From Planctomycetota bacterium (GTDB taxonomy: Bacteria; Planctomycetota; UBA1135; UBA2386): DNA of 64,000 bases. Below, one piece after another: positions 43,990-52,123 of the stretch; position 1 is the stretch's first letter; each line of letters begins with the position of its first letter. Below the pieces are notes generated by a model. It had not been told where the DNA came from. It ran no database searches and saw only the letters and a program-made list of their open reading frames with translations. The translations under genes were made by a program, and so were the position numbers. Where the stretch lies: the NCBI GenBank assembly GCA_016795295.1, contig JAEUHP010000171.1:1-64000 (forward strand), read 5' to 3'.

Positions 43990-45936
43990 ATGGCCGCATC
44001 GGGCCACGACCAAGCCGCTGCCACCGCCGCGCCCGGCGCTGTGACGGCGCCGCCGACCGAGCGCGGGTGGCGACCGCGTTCGTTGGCGGGCCGGTTCCTG
44101 GCCACCCTGGTGGTGTCCGCAGTGCTGCCGCTGCTGCTCTACGGCGTCTACTCACTGCGCGGCATGCGCGCGCAGATCGACGAGCAGGTGGTGCGGGTGT
44201 TTCTCCCGCAATTGGCCCTCGACCACGGCCAGCGCCTCAGCGACCACCTCGCCCGTGTCGATCAGGCCTGCGCGGTCGTACGTGAGATCGCGCGGCGTGC
44301 GCTCGACAGCCCGGACGAGCTCGACGCCTTCGTCGAACAGGTCGAGCTGGTGCCGGACCTGCTCGACAACCTGCTCGACCTGCTGCTGCTCGCCGATCCC
44401 GAAGGCCGAGTGGTGTACTGGCAGGACGGCCAACGCCTGGGGCCGGACAGCCACGAGAGCCGGGCTGCCTTGATCCCGACGCACGTGACCGACCAGGCGT
44501 GGTTCCGCGCCGTGCAGACGGGCGGCGGCACGCTGCACCTGCCGTGGGGCCGCTCGGCGCTGCTCCATCGCGGTCTCGACCACCGCTCGCTCGATCCGGC
44601 GAGCCACCATCTCGGCGTGGCCCTCGACGTGCCGCGCCCCACCGGTCGACCGGGGGTACTGTTCGCGCTGGTGCGCTGGGCCGAAGTGCAGCAGATCCTC
44701 GACGCCGCCCGCACCGTGCTCACCGAGGACGCGCACCTGCCCGGCGCCGAAGTGTTCCTGGTCGATCCGAGCGGCCGGATCGTCGGGCACACCGACCGCA
44801 GCCGCTATGGCTTGGCCTTGGCCCCCACGAGCCTCGCCCAGGCCCTGCAGCGCCAGGGCCCTGCCGGGCGCGCCGAGTTCGTCGACGCAGGTGGAGCCGC
44901 CGGCCGCGTCGGCTACGCCGCCTGTGGCGACGATCCCGCCCGCCAATTCGTCCTCGGCGTGACCGTCGCCGAACGGGAACTGTTCGCGCAGAGCGAGGCG
45001 TTCGCCCGGGCCCTGTGGTGGACGATCGCGGCTTCGGTGGGCGTCCTGGTGCTGTGGTCCTTGCTCGCCTCGCGCACCATCACGGCTCCGGTGCAGACGC
45101 TGGCTGCGGCGGCACGCCGGATCGCCGCCGGCGACCTCGCGGTGACGGTGCCGGCCCGCGGCGGTGCCGAACTGGCCGCACTGGCCGCCACCTTCAACCA
45201 GATGGCCGGAGAACTCGCCGCCGGACGCGCCCGGCTGGCTGCAGCCGAACGCGACCAAGCCTGGGCCGAGATGGCGCGGCAGGTGGCTCACGAGGTCAAG
45301 AACCCGCTGCAACCGATGCGGCTCACTGCGCAACTGCTGCAGCGGGCGGCCCGCGACGGCGACCCCCGGGCCCCGGCGATCGCCGAACGGCTGGCGCGCA
45401 CCGTGCTCGAGCAGACCGACGCCCTCGACCGCATCGCCTCCGATTTCCGCGCCTTCGCCGGCCCGGCGGCCGCCGCACGCAGCGTGGTGGCACTCGACAC
45501 CTGGCTCGGCGAACTGCTGGCGGCCTGCCGCGGCCTGTTCGCCAGCCGCCCCCTGCAGCTCGACCTGCTGACCCCGGTGCCCAACGCCCAATTGGCGCTC
45601 GATCCGCGCGCGCTGTCGCGGGTGTTCGTCAACCTGATCCAGAACGCACTCGACGCCGCTCCGGAGGGCGCCCACGTGACCCTGCAGGCCACCACCACCG
45701 CGAACGCCGTGGGGCTCGCGGTGGTCGACCGCGGCCCAGGCATCCCCGAAGCCCAGCGCCGCCACCTGTTCGAACCCTACTTCACGACCAAAACCTCGGG
45801 CACCGGCCTGGGGCTGGCCATCTGCCGGCGGCTGGTCGAAGCCCATGGCGGCACCATCCGCCTCTGCCGGTCCGAACCCGGGCACACCGAATTCGCCATC
45901 GAACTGCCCCGGCTGGACCACCCGTCGGCGGGCTGA
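43990..45936 (+). CDS. NtrY-like sensor histidine kinase
   Basis: 648 residues. Membrane segments at about 35-57 and 340-362 bracket a periplasmic sensor domain of roughly 280 residues (Cache-like: LLADPEGRVVYW and VFLVDPSGRIVGHTD). A HAMP domain follows (SRTITAPVQTLAAAARRIAAGDL), then the H-box QVAHEVKNPLQPMRL (His about 433), N-box NLIQNALDAA, G1 DRGPGIPEA and G2 GTGLGLAICRRLVEAHGG. All catalytic boxes are present. No response-regulator gene is next to it, so it is an orphan here. A GCGGGC/GCCCGC stem straddles its stop. Confidence 0.92.
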   Translation: MAASGHDQAAATAAPGAVTAPPTERGWRPRSLAGRFLATLVVSAVLPLLLYGVYSLRGMRAQIDEQVVRVFLPQLALDHGQRLSDHLARVDQACAVVREIARRALDSPDELDAFVEQVELVPDLLDNLLDLLLLADPEGRVVYWQDGQRLGPDSHESRAALIPTHVTDQAWFRAVQTGGGTLHLPWGRSALLHRGLDHRSLDPASHHLGVALDVPRPTGRPGVLFALVRWAEVQQILDAARTVLTEDAHLPGAEVFLVDPSGRIVGHTDRSRYGLALAPTSLAQALQRQGPAGRAEFVDAGGAAGRVGYAACGDDPARQFVLGVTVAERELFAQSEAFARALWWTIAASVGVLVLWSLLASRTITAPVQTLAAAARRIAAGDLAVTVPARGGAELAALAATFNQMAGELAAGRARLAAAERDQAWAEMARQVAHEVKNPLQPMRLTAQLLQRAARDGDPRAPAIAERLARTVLEQTDALDRIASDFRAFAGPAAAARSVVALDTWLGELLAACRGLFASRPLQLDLLTPVPNAQLALDPRALSRVFVNLIQNALDAAPEGAHVTLQATTTANAVGLAVVDRGPGIPEAQRRHLFEPYFTTKTSGTGLGLAICRRLVEAHGGTIRLCRSEPGHTEFAIELPRLDHPSAG

Positions 45937-45944
45937 CGGCCCGC
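45928..45944 (+). terminator. Stop-spanning hairpin after the sensor kinase
   Basis: GCGGGC (45928-45933) and GCCCGC (45939-45944) form a perfect 6-bp stem with a 5-nt loop containing part of the stop codon. No T-run. It could be a weak terminator or a modulator ahead of the next gene. Confidence 0.3.
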
Positions 45945-46084
45945 GGCCGACTGCATCGCCGGCCCCGGCACCGACGAACCCAAGCGCGGACCGGCCACCT
46001 GCCACTCCGCCAGCCCGAGCCCCAGGACTTTCGTCTTGGTGGTCCCCAACCGTCCACCGACCGCCAATCCCGCGCGCCGCTTCG

Positions 46085-49000
46085 ATGACCGCACGCACCC
46101 GCACCAACCTGTTCGTCGCCCTCGCCGTGGCCCTGCTGCTCGGCATTTGGTGGCTGGGCCACGACCCCGCACCGGCGCTGGCGCCCTCGACACCCAAGGC
46201 CGACGCGCCAGCGGCTGCCGACCCGGCGCAGGCGCAGCTCGGCGACGCCGGCCCCGGTGCGATGGCCGCGAGCAGCGATCTGGCGCGCCAGGCAACCGGC
46301 CCGACCGCACCGCCGACCGGCGTGCGCGGCATCGTCGTCGACCAACGAACCGGCGCGCCCCTGGCCGGTGTCGAAGTGCTCGCCGTCGCCGACGAACCGG
46401 GCCTCGAGCCGCTGGTCGCGCGCTTCCGCGGCCTGTTCCAGGGTGGCATGTACACCGAGACCAGGGCCCCGCGGCGCGAACTCGGCCGCACGTTGAGCGG
46501 CCCCGACGGGCAGTTCGAGATCCTCGGCCTGCCGCCGGGCCGCGTGTTCCTCGACGGCCGCAGCGACGGCTGGTTCGTGCGCACCCCGGGCACCGCGCGG
46601 CTGGCACACGGCGAAGTCCAGACGGGCCTCGAACTGCGCGCCAGCCCCGGCGGCCGCGTGCGCGGCATCGTGCTCGGCGCCGACGGTGGCCCGGCACCGT
46701 TCGCCCACGTGCACCTGCGGCCCGGCCTCAACGCCTTCTTCGGCCAGCTGACCGAACGCCAATACCGCTGGCTGGAAACCACCGCCGACGCACAAGGGCG
46801 CTTCGATCTGCCCGGCGTGCCACCCGGCCAGGGCTACACCGCGTCCGCGAGCGCCACAGGCATCGCGCTCGAGGAGCAATTCGGCATCGCGGTGGCCCAG
46901 GGTCAGGTCACCGAACTCACCCTGCGCGGCCACACCGGCGCCACGGTCAGCGGCCGCGTGCTCGACGCCGCGGGCCAGCCGGTGGCCGCGGCGGCGGTGG
47001 CGATGGTCTACCTCGACATCAGCCGGGTGCTGTTCTCCGCCGACGGCAAGAGCGCACCGATCGTCACCGACGAACGCGGCGCCTTCCGCATCGAACACAT
47101 CGCCGCCGGCCGCGTGGCGTTCGTCGCTGCCGCCGCCGATCTGGCGCCGAGCGCCATCGAAGAGCTCGCCGTGGTCGACGGCGGGCGCTACGAGGACTTG
47201 GTGCTGCAACTCGACACCGGCGCCACCATCCAGGGCCGCGTGCTCGACGACCTGGGCCAGCCGGTGGCCGCTGCGCAGCTGGAGTTGCGGCCGTTCGAAC
47301 GGCCGAACGACCCGCAGTTCCTGAAGATGATGCTGAAGATCCGGCGCGTCAGCACCGAGAGCGGTGCCGATGGCCGCTTCACCGCGCGCGGGCTCACCGG
47401 CGAACGCCTGGTGGTGCAGGCGCAGAAGCCCGGCTACGCGACCACCATGCGCTTCGGGGTGAAGCTCGACGATCCGGACCTGGTGATCGAACTGCAGCGC
47501 GGCGTGGTGGTGCGGGGCCGCGTCGAACAGGACGGCGCCCCGGTGCCGCGATTCCGCGTCGAAACGCGCACGCGCGCGCTGCCAGCACCCGGTACCGAAG
47601 CACCCGCGGCCACCGCCGACGCACGCCCGAACCGCCGCACCGACGGCCAGAGCGCACCGACGTGGGCCAACGACGACAACGGCATGCGCATGCGCTTCGG
47701 CCGCGGTGGCGAGCCGCCGACCGGCACCCTGCACCTGCCCGAAGGCCAGACGCTGCTCGACCGCGGCATCGACGGCAACTGGCGCGAAGTGGCCGACGCC
47801 GCGGGGCACTTCGAGCTGCGCGGCATCCCGCCGGGCCGCGTGCGGGTGCGGGTGCGCGGCGACGGCCAGCTCGACGCCACCGAGCAAGAGATCGACCTGC
47901 AACCGGGCCAGACCAGCGCCGAGCTGCTGTTCCAGTTGGCGCCCGGCCTGCTGCTCACCGGCACGGTGGTCGACGACACCACCGGCCTGCCGATCAGCGA
48001 CGCGCAGGTGACGGCCTATCCGCAGCGCACCGACCGCCCGCGCAACGGCCTGTTCGCCGTCGACCTCGATCCCGAGGACTTCGACTTCCTGGCCCTCGCC
48101 GCCGCCACCGGCCGGCGCAGTGCGATCAGCGACAGCAAGGGCCGGTTTCGCATCGACGGCCTCGCCGCCGGCACCTTCCGCGTCACCGCGCGCCACCCGG
48201 ATCTGGCCAAAGCCTCGGCCAAGGACGTGCGGCTCGAAGCCGCGGCACCACCCCCCGACGTGCAGATCCGCCTCGGCAGCGGCGGCGGGGTCGAAGGGCT
48301 GGTCACCGGCCGCGGCCAACGGCCGCTGGCCGACGCGCTGATGGTCGCCTTCAGCCTGCAGACCGGCACGGTGCGCAGCCACACCAGCGACGCCCGTGGC
48401 CACTACGCGATCGACGGGTTGCCGCCGGGCCAGTACCTGGTGTTCAAGTCCCGGCTCGACGAACGCGCCGACAACATCCCGCTCGAGTTGTTGTCCAACA
48501 TGCGGCTCAAGGCCACCACGGTGAAGGCCGGCAAGCTGACCCGTGTCGACGTACACGACGAGAGCGACGACGGCGTGCGCGTGTTCGGCACGGTGCGCGA
48601 AGGGCCCACGCCGGTGCCGCGCGCCCTGGTCACGTTGCTCGGCAGCGACCGCGACGGCATCCTCGGCATGGGCGTGCGTTCGGGCGCTGCCGGTCTCGAC
48701 GGCCGCTACGAACTCACCGGCATCAAGCCGGGCACCTACGCCCTGCAGGTGACGCGCTTCCTCGGCCAACCGCTGCAGAGCACCTTCGAGATCGAAGTGC
48801 CCGGCGACAGCGGCGAGTTCCTGTTCGACATCGTGCTGCCGACCAGCGAACTCTCCGGCACGGTGGTCGACACGCGCGGCCAAGTGGTCGCCGGCATCCA
48901 GGTGTCGCTGGCCAGCGAGCAGGGCACGGCGAGCTCCGCCGACGGCCTGCTCGGGCTGATCGCGCAGGGCGGCTTCGCGCAGGCGCGCACCGACGGCAAC

Positions 49001-49792
49001 GGCGCGTTCCGCCTGCGGGCGGTCGCCGCGGGCACCTACCGGCTCACGGCCGGCGCGCCGCGCGGGCGGCGCGGCGGCGGTGCCACACCCGTGCATGGCG
49101 AAGGCAGTCTCAGTGGCATCACCGTCGACGGCATCGGCAACGTCCAAGGGCTGGTGGTCACCGTGCCGCTCGCCGGCCGTATCACCGGCCTCGTGCTGGA
49201 CGGCTCGGGGCAGCCGGTCGCGAACGCCGAGATCGCCTGCGTGGCCACCGGCACGACGGGCCGCAAGAGCGCGGGCAATCCGCTGTTCGAACTGCTGCGC
49301 GCCGGCAACCGGGCGATCCGCACCGGCGACGACGGGCGGTTCACGGTGCCAGGGCTCACGCCGGGCCGTTACGACCTGCGGGTCGAGAGCGAAGCACTCG
49401 AAGCCGGCAAGGCGCTCGACGTGCCGGTCGCCGAAGACGGCACCAGCGACGTGACGCTGCGCATGGTGCGCGGCGCGCGGCTGCGGGTGCGCGCCACCAA
49501 CGTGGCCAAGGAACGCATTCCGCTGGCGCAGATCTCGCTGCTCGACGGCCAGGGCAAGGCAGTGGTGAGCCGCGTGTCGACGCTGTCGGTGATGAAGCGG
49601 TTCCTGGCGCAGAAGGACGAAGTGGCGGATTCGGGTTGGTACGAGTTCGGCAGCGTGCCGCCAGACACCTACACGGCGGTGATCGCCGAGAAGGGCAAGC
49701 CGGAGCTGCGCATCGTGCGCACCATCGCGGACGGTGAGACGGTGGAGTGGGAAGTGGATGTCGGGGCAGAACTGGCGCGGCGGGAGCGCTGA
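46085..49792 (+). CDS. Giant protein of carboxypeptidase-regulatory-like repeats
   Basis: 1,235 residues from ATG 46085. One membrane anchor at about 8-28 (TNLFVALAVALLLGIWWLG) precedes an Ala/Pro-rich linker and roughly ten to twelve beta-sandwich units of the CarboxypepD_reg/SpaA-like type. Units open with phrases such as GVRGIVVDQRTGAPLAGVEVLA, VSGRVLDAAGQPVAAAAVAM, IQGRVLDDLGQPVAAAQLEL, GTVVDDTTGLPISDAQVTAY and GLVLDGSGQPVANAEIACV, and close with GxFxIxGLPPGxY-like strands. No catalytic domain is present. It is probably a long periplasmic stalk or envelope-spanning scaffold. It follows the sensor kinase by 148 bp on the same strand. Confidence 0.85.
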   Translation: MTARTRTNLFVALAVALLLGIWWLGHDPAPALAPSTPKADAPAAADPAQAQLGDAGPGAMAASSDLARQATGPTAPPTGVRGIVVDQRTGAPLAGVEVLAVADEPGLEPLVARFRGLFQGGMYTETRAPRRELGRTLSGPDGQFEILGLPPGRVFLDGRSDGWFVRTPGTARLAHGEVQTGLELRASPGGRVRGIVLGADGGPAPFAHVHLRPGLNAFFGQLTERQYRWLETTADAQGRFDLPGVPPGQGYTASASATGIALEEQFGIAVAQGQVTELTLRGHTGATVSGRVLDAAGQPVAAAAVAMVYLDISRVLFSADGKSAPIVTDERGAFRIEHIAAGRVAFVAAAADLAPSAIEELAVVDGGRYEDLVLQLDTGATIQGRVLDDLGQPVAAAQLELRPFERPNDPQFLKMMLKIRRVSTESGADGRFTARGLTGERLVVQAQKPGYATTMRFGVKLDDPDLVIELQRGVVVRGRVEQDGAPVPRFRVETRTRALPAPGTEAPAATADARPNRRTDGQSAPTWANDDNGMRMRFGRGGEPPTGTLHLPEGQTLLDRGIDGNWREVADAAGHFELRGIPPGRVRVRVRGDGQLDATEQEIDLQPGQTSAELLFQLAPGLLLTGTVVDDTTGLPISDAQVTAYPQRTDRPRNGLFAVDLDPEDFDFLALAAATGRRSAISDSKGRFRIDGLAAGTFRVTARHPDLAKASAKDVRLEAAAPPPDVQIRLGSGGGVEGLVTGRGQRPLADALMVAFSLQTGTVRSHTSDARGHYAIDGLPPGQYLVFKSRLDERADNIPLELLSNMRLKATTVKAGKLTRVDVHDESDDGVRVFGTVREGPTPVPRALVTLLGSDRDGILGMGVRSGAAGLDGRYELTGIKPGTYALQVTRFLGQPLQSTFEIEVPGDSGEFLFDIVLPTSELSGTVVDTRGQVVAGIQVSLASEQGTASSADGLLGLIAQGGFAQARTDGNGAFRLRAVAAGTYRLTAGAPRGRRGGGATPVHGEGSLSGITVDGIGNVQGLVVTVPLAGRITGLVLDGSGQPVANAEIACVATGTTGRKSAGNPLFELLRAGNRAIRTGDDGRFTVPGLTPGRYDLRVESEALEAGKALDVPVAEDGTSDVTLRMVRGARLRVRATNVAKERIPLAQISLLDGQGKAVVSRVSTLSVMKRFLAQKDEVADSGWYEFGSVPPDTYTAVIAEKGKPELRIVRTIADGETVEWEVDVGAELARRER

Positions 49793-49801
49793 GTCGAGGG
49801 T

Positions 49802-50401
49802 TCACCCACCACCCGCCGGCTCCGGATCCACCATGCCCTGCAACGCCAACGCCTGCTCCAGCGCCGCGAAGAACCGCTGGTACGGCTCGGCTGACTCCAC
49901 CGCACGCAGATAGAACTGCGCATTGGCCCGCACCACCAGATCGCGGGTGCCGCTGCGCCGCACCGTGACCGTCACCCGCACCAGATCGGCGCGGTGCCAG
50001 AACGGCCCCCACGACCGGTAGCTGCGCGACAGGCACAGCAGCGTGTCACCGTGGTAGAGGTGGTAGGTCGGGTCGAAGCTGCCGGCACCTTCGCTCGGAT
50101 CGAAGCGCGATCCTGAGACGATGCCGAGCCGTTCGTCGAGCGCTTCGATCTGGAACCCCAGATCCTGGAGCGACTGCACCACGCCCGCCAACACCCGTGG
50201 CCGGTCCGCCGTGGCGAACCGCCGCGATTGCGCGGCGCGCAGCAGCACCTGGCTGTCGTCGGCGCGCCAGATCTGCTCCCGCGCGTCGCCCTGCGTCTGA
50301 TGCCGGCTTTCGAAGGCGGACATGCAGCCAGCCGCCAGCAACAGCGCTGCGCCGGCAACCGACCGCAACACCCACCCACACCCGCTCGCGGCATCGGCCA
50401 T
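49802..50401 (-). CDS. Lipoprotein of a tandem paralogous family (copy 1)
   Basis: 199 residues. Lipobox near residues 22-26 (LLLAAGC). The core RAAQSRRFATADRPRVLAGVVQSLQDLGFQIEALDERLGIVSGSRF and the late YQRFFAALEQALALQG align with the two genes upstream at 50405 and 50845. The LQDLGF-x-I-E-x3-E-x-LG signature is shared by all. The fold seems alpha/beta with a long beta sheet (LVRVTVTVRRSGTRDLVVRANAQF). It starts 3 bp after the neighbouring copy stops. Probably outer-membrane-anchored. No family name recognised. Confidence 0.75.
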   Translation of the reverse strand: MADAASGCGWVLRSVAGAALLLAAGCMSAFESRHQTQGDAREQIWRADDSQVLLRAAQSRRFATADRPRVLAGVVQSLQDLGFQIEALDERLGIVSGSRFDPSEGAGSFDPTYHLYHGDTLLCLSRSYRSWGPFWHRADLVRVTVTVRRSGTRDLVVRANAQFYLRAVESAEPYQRFFAALEQALALQGMVDPEPAGGG

Positions 50402-50404
50402 GGC

Positions 50405-50833
50405 TCAACCCCGCTCGACGAACAGCGACCGCTCGAGCGCGGCGAAGAAGTTCTGGTAGACCTCCGGCGTGTCGATCGGCTTGTTGTTGTAGATCGCGTT
50501 CACCCGCACCAGGAACTTGCCGCCGTCCTGTGGCCGCACCGTCACCGTGATCGCCACCACGTCGAAGTAGTTCGGCTCAGCGAAGCGCGCGCCGGTGACC
50601 AGCCCGAGCGCTTCGTTGGCGCGTTCGATGACGAAGCCGAGATCCTGCAGCACCGCCATCACCCCGCGCAGCGCCGTCAGGCGGTCGGGCAGTTCGAAGG
50701 TGCGGGACTGGATGGCCCGCAGCTTGGTCTGGGCTTCGCTGGGCGAGAGCAGGTCGACGCGCGGCTTGGGCGTGGCGCACGCCGCGGCGAGGGCGAGGAC
50801 CAAGGACATCGGGAACAGCGCGCAGCGGGACAT
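50405..50833 (-). CDS. Lipoprotein of a tandem paralogous family (copy 2)
   Basis: 142 residues, the shortest copy. Signal peptide with lipobox LAAAC near residues 15-19. Core: RAIQSRTFELPDRLTALRGVMAVLQDLGFVIERANEALGLVTGARF, then VVAITVTVRPQDGGKFLVRVNAIYNNK and VYQNFFAALERSLFVERG. It aligns end to end with copy 1 and with most of copy 3. It is 11 bp after copy 3 and 3 bp before copy 1, giving a tight operon. Role unknown. Confidence 0.78.
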   Translation of the reverse strand: MSRCALFPMSLVLALAAACATPKPRVDLLSPSEAQTKLRAIQSRTFELPDRLTALRGVMAVLQDLGFVIERANEALGLVTGARFAEPNYFDVVAITVTVRPQDGGKFLVRVNAIYNNKPIDTPEVYQNFFAALERSLFVERG

Positions 50834-50844
50834 GGGTGAAGGGC

Positions 50845-51507
50845 TCAGAGAGTGAAGGCTTCGAGGAACACGGCCTTCGCCAGCTTGGCGAAGAACAACT
50901 GGTAGACGAGCGGGTCGCGCACCATCTCCATGCGCTGCTCGCCCGGCGCGATGTAGTTGCGGTCGACCACGCCGTCGCCCTTCCAGACCACGCGGTGGAA
51001 CAGCACGCGCACCTCGTGGCGGGTGCCCGTGGTGCCGGTCGGCCGCGCCACCAGCGTGGCGACGATCTGCTGCTGCAGGTCGACCGGCATCAGCACCCGA
51101 CCGAGCGACAGCACCAGCAGGAAGCCGCGCGCCGTCAGTTGCCCGTTCTGCACCGCGCTGCGCTCCTTGGCGGCGCGCAGGAAGCCGAGTTCGGGCACAC
51201 TCTCTTCGACGTGGAAGCCGAGGTCCTGCAGCACGGCGGCCGAGGCGGACAGCAGTTCGTCGGCGTCCTTGGTCTCGAAGTGCCGCGTCTGCGCCGCCTT
51301 GTGCGCTGCCGCCTCGGGCGCCAGCTGGAAGAACGGCTGCGGCGAAGGACTCTGGCACCCGGCCAGGAGCAACGCGCAGCAGCTCCACAGCAGCGCCGTT
51401 GCCGTGCGCAACCGCGGTCGGGACGGCTGCCGTGGCGACGCTGCAGTGGGCTGGCTGGTGCGTCTCGCCCGCGGCCGTTCCCCGCGTTGCAGCGGCGCCC
51501 GCGGCAT
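50845..51507 (-). CDS. Lipoprotein of a tandem paralogous family (copy 3)
   Basis: 220 residues from ATG 51507; the N terminus is uncertain. A signal-like stretch with lipobox LLLAGC lies about 50 residues in, so the real start may be further downstream (TTG 51411 would put LRTATALLW first). The core KAAQTRHFETKDADELLSASAAVLQDLGFHVEESVPELGFLRAAKE and VYQLFFAKLAKAVFLEAF match the other copies, with an extra ~60 residues in the middle. A 21-bp repeat in the 5' region duplicates SRPRLR in frame, which may explain the confused start. Confidence 0.68.
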   Translation of the reverse strand: MPRAPLQRGERPRARRTSQPTAASPRQPSRPRLRTATALLWSCCALLLAGCQSPSPQPFFQLAPEAAAHKAAQTRHFETKDADELLSASAAVLQDLGFHVEESVPELGFLRAAKERSAVQNGQLTARGFLLVLSLGRVLMPVDLQQQIVATLVARPTGTTGTRHEVRVLFHRVVWKGDGVVDRNYIAPGEQRMEMVRDPLVYQLFFAKLAKAVFLEAFTL

Positions 51508-51545
51508 CGTGAGCTGCGCCGCCCGCAACCGCGGGCGGGACGGCT
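51408..51545. repeat. 21-bp imperfect direct repeat at the 5' end of copy 3
   Basis: 51408-51428 and 51525-51545 share 20 of 21 bases (GCAACCGCGG, then T or G, then CGGGACGGCT), 117 bp apart. The intervening ~96 bp is GC-rich with no gene of its own. The spacing is a multiple of three, so both copies encode SRPRLR in the frame of lipoprotein copy 3. Confidence 0.75.
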
Positions 51546-51946
51546 CAGAACTGCGTGTAGTTGTAGGCAAAGTCCCGGACCTTCTTGTCGGCGTCGTACT
51601 TGATCAGGATCGTCAGCGTGCGCTGCCGGGTGCTGGTGTCGCGGCGGCTCTGGCTGCCGCCGAACAACAGCAGGGTGCCGTACGAGGAACGCCCCGCGTC
51701 CATGCGGTCGGTCGACACCTTGTCGTAGACCCAGACTTCGCGGCGCTCGTCGTCGGTGGTGACGATGTTCGGCGCACCGAGCACTTCGAGCACCTGGACG
51801 GACGACATGCCGACCTTGATCTCGCCCTGGACCTTGCCCACCGTGAGCTCGCCCGGCGCGGGCGCAGCAGCTTCGGGGTGGCTGGCACAGGACGCGGGCA
51901 GCCAGACGAACAGCAAGAGCAGGGCGAGGCAGGGGAGCTGGTTCAT
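51545..51946 (-). CDS. BamE/SmpA-like small lipoprotein
   Basis: 133 residues. MNQLPCLALLLLFVWLPASC provides a signal with lipobox Cys at about residue 20. The mature domain has KVQGEIKVGMSSVQVLEVLGAPNIVTTDDERREVWVYD, the SmpA/OmlA pattern of a helix with G-M-S/T-x-x-x-V-L-x-x-L-G-x-P and an aromatic strand (VWVYDK), followed by beta strands ending in YNYTQF. BamE proteins help the beta-barrel assembly machine. Many planctomycete proteins have the fold without being BamE. It is upstream of, and in the same direction as, the three paralogous lipoproteins. Confidence 0.8.
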   Translation of the reverse strand: MNQLPCLALLLLFVWLPASCASHPEAAAPAPGELTVGKVQGEIKVGMSSVQVLEVLGAPNIVTTDDERREVWVYDKVSTDRMDAGRSSYGTLLLFGGSQSRRDTSTRQRTLTILIKYDADKKVRDFAYNYTQF

Positions 51947-52123
51947 GGCACTGGACGAACACGTAGAACCGCTGCGCGCGGCGACCGCGGCGCGCAACCG
52001 GAAGTTGGCAGTGTAGCGCCAGCGCCGCGGCGGCGTTGCACGAGGCCCACGCTGCGGGCATCGTTCGGCAGAAGTGCCCGACACCCCCCCCTTCGCCTGC
52101 CAGCGGCCCTGCCGCCCTGGGCC

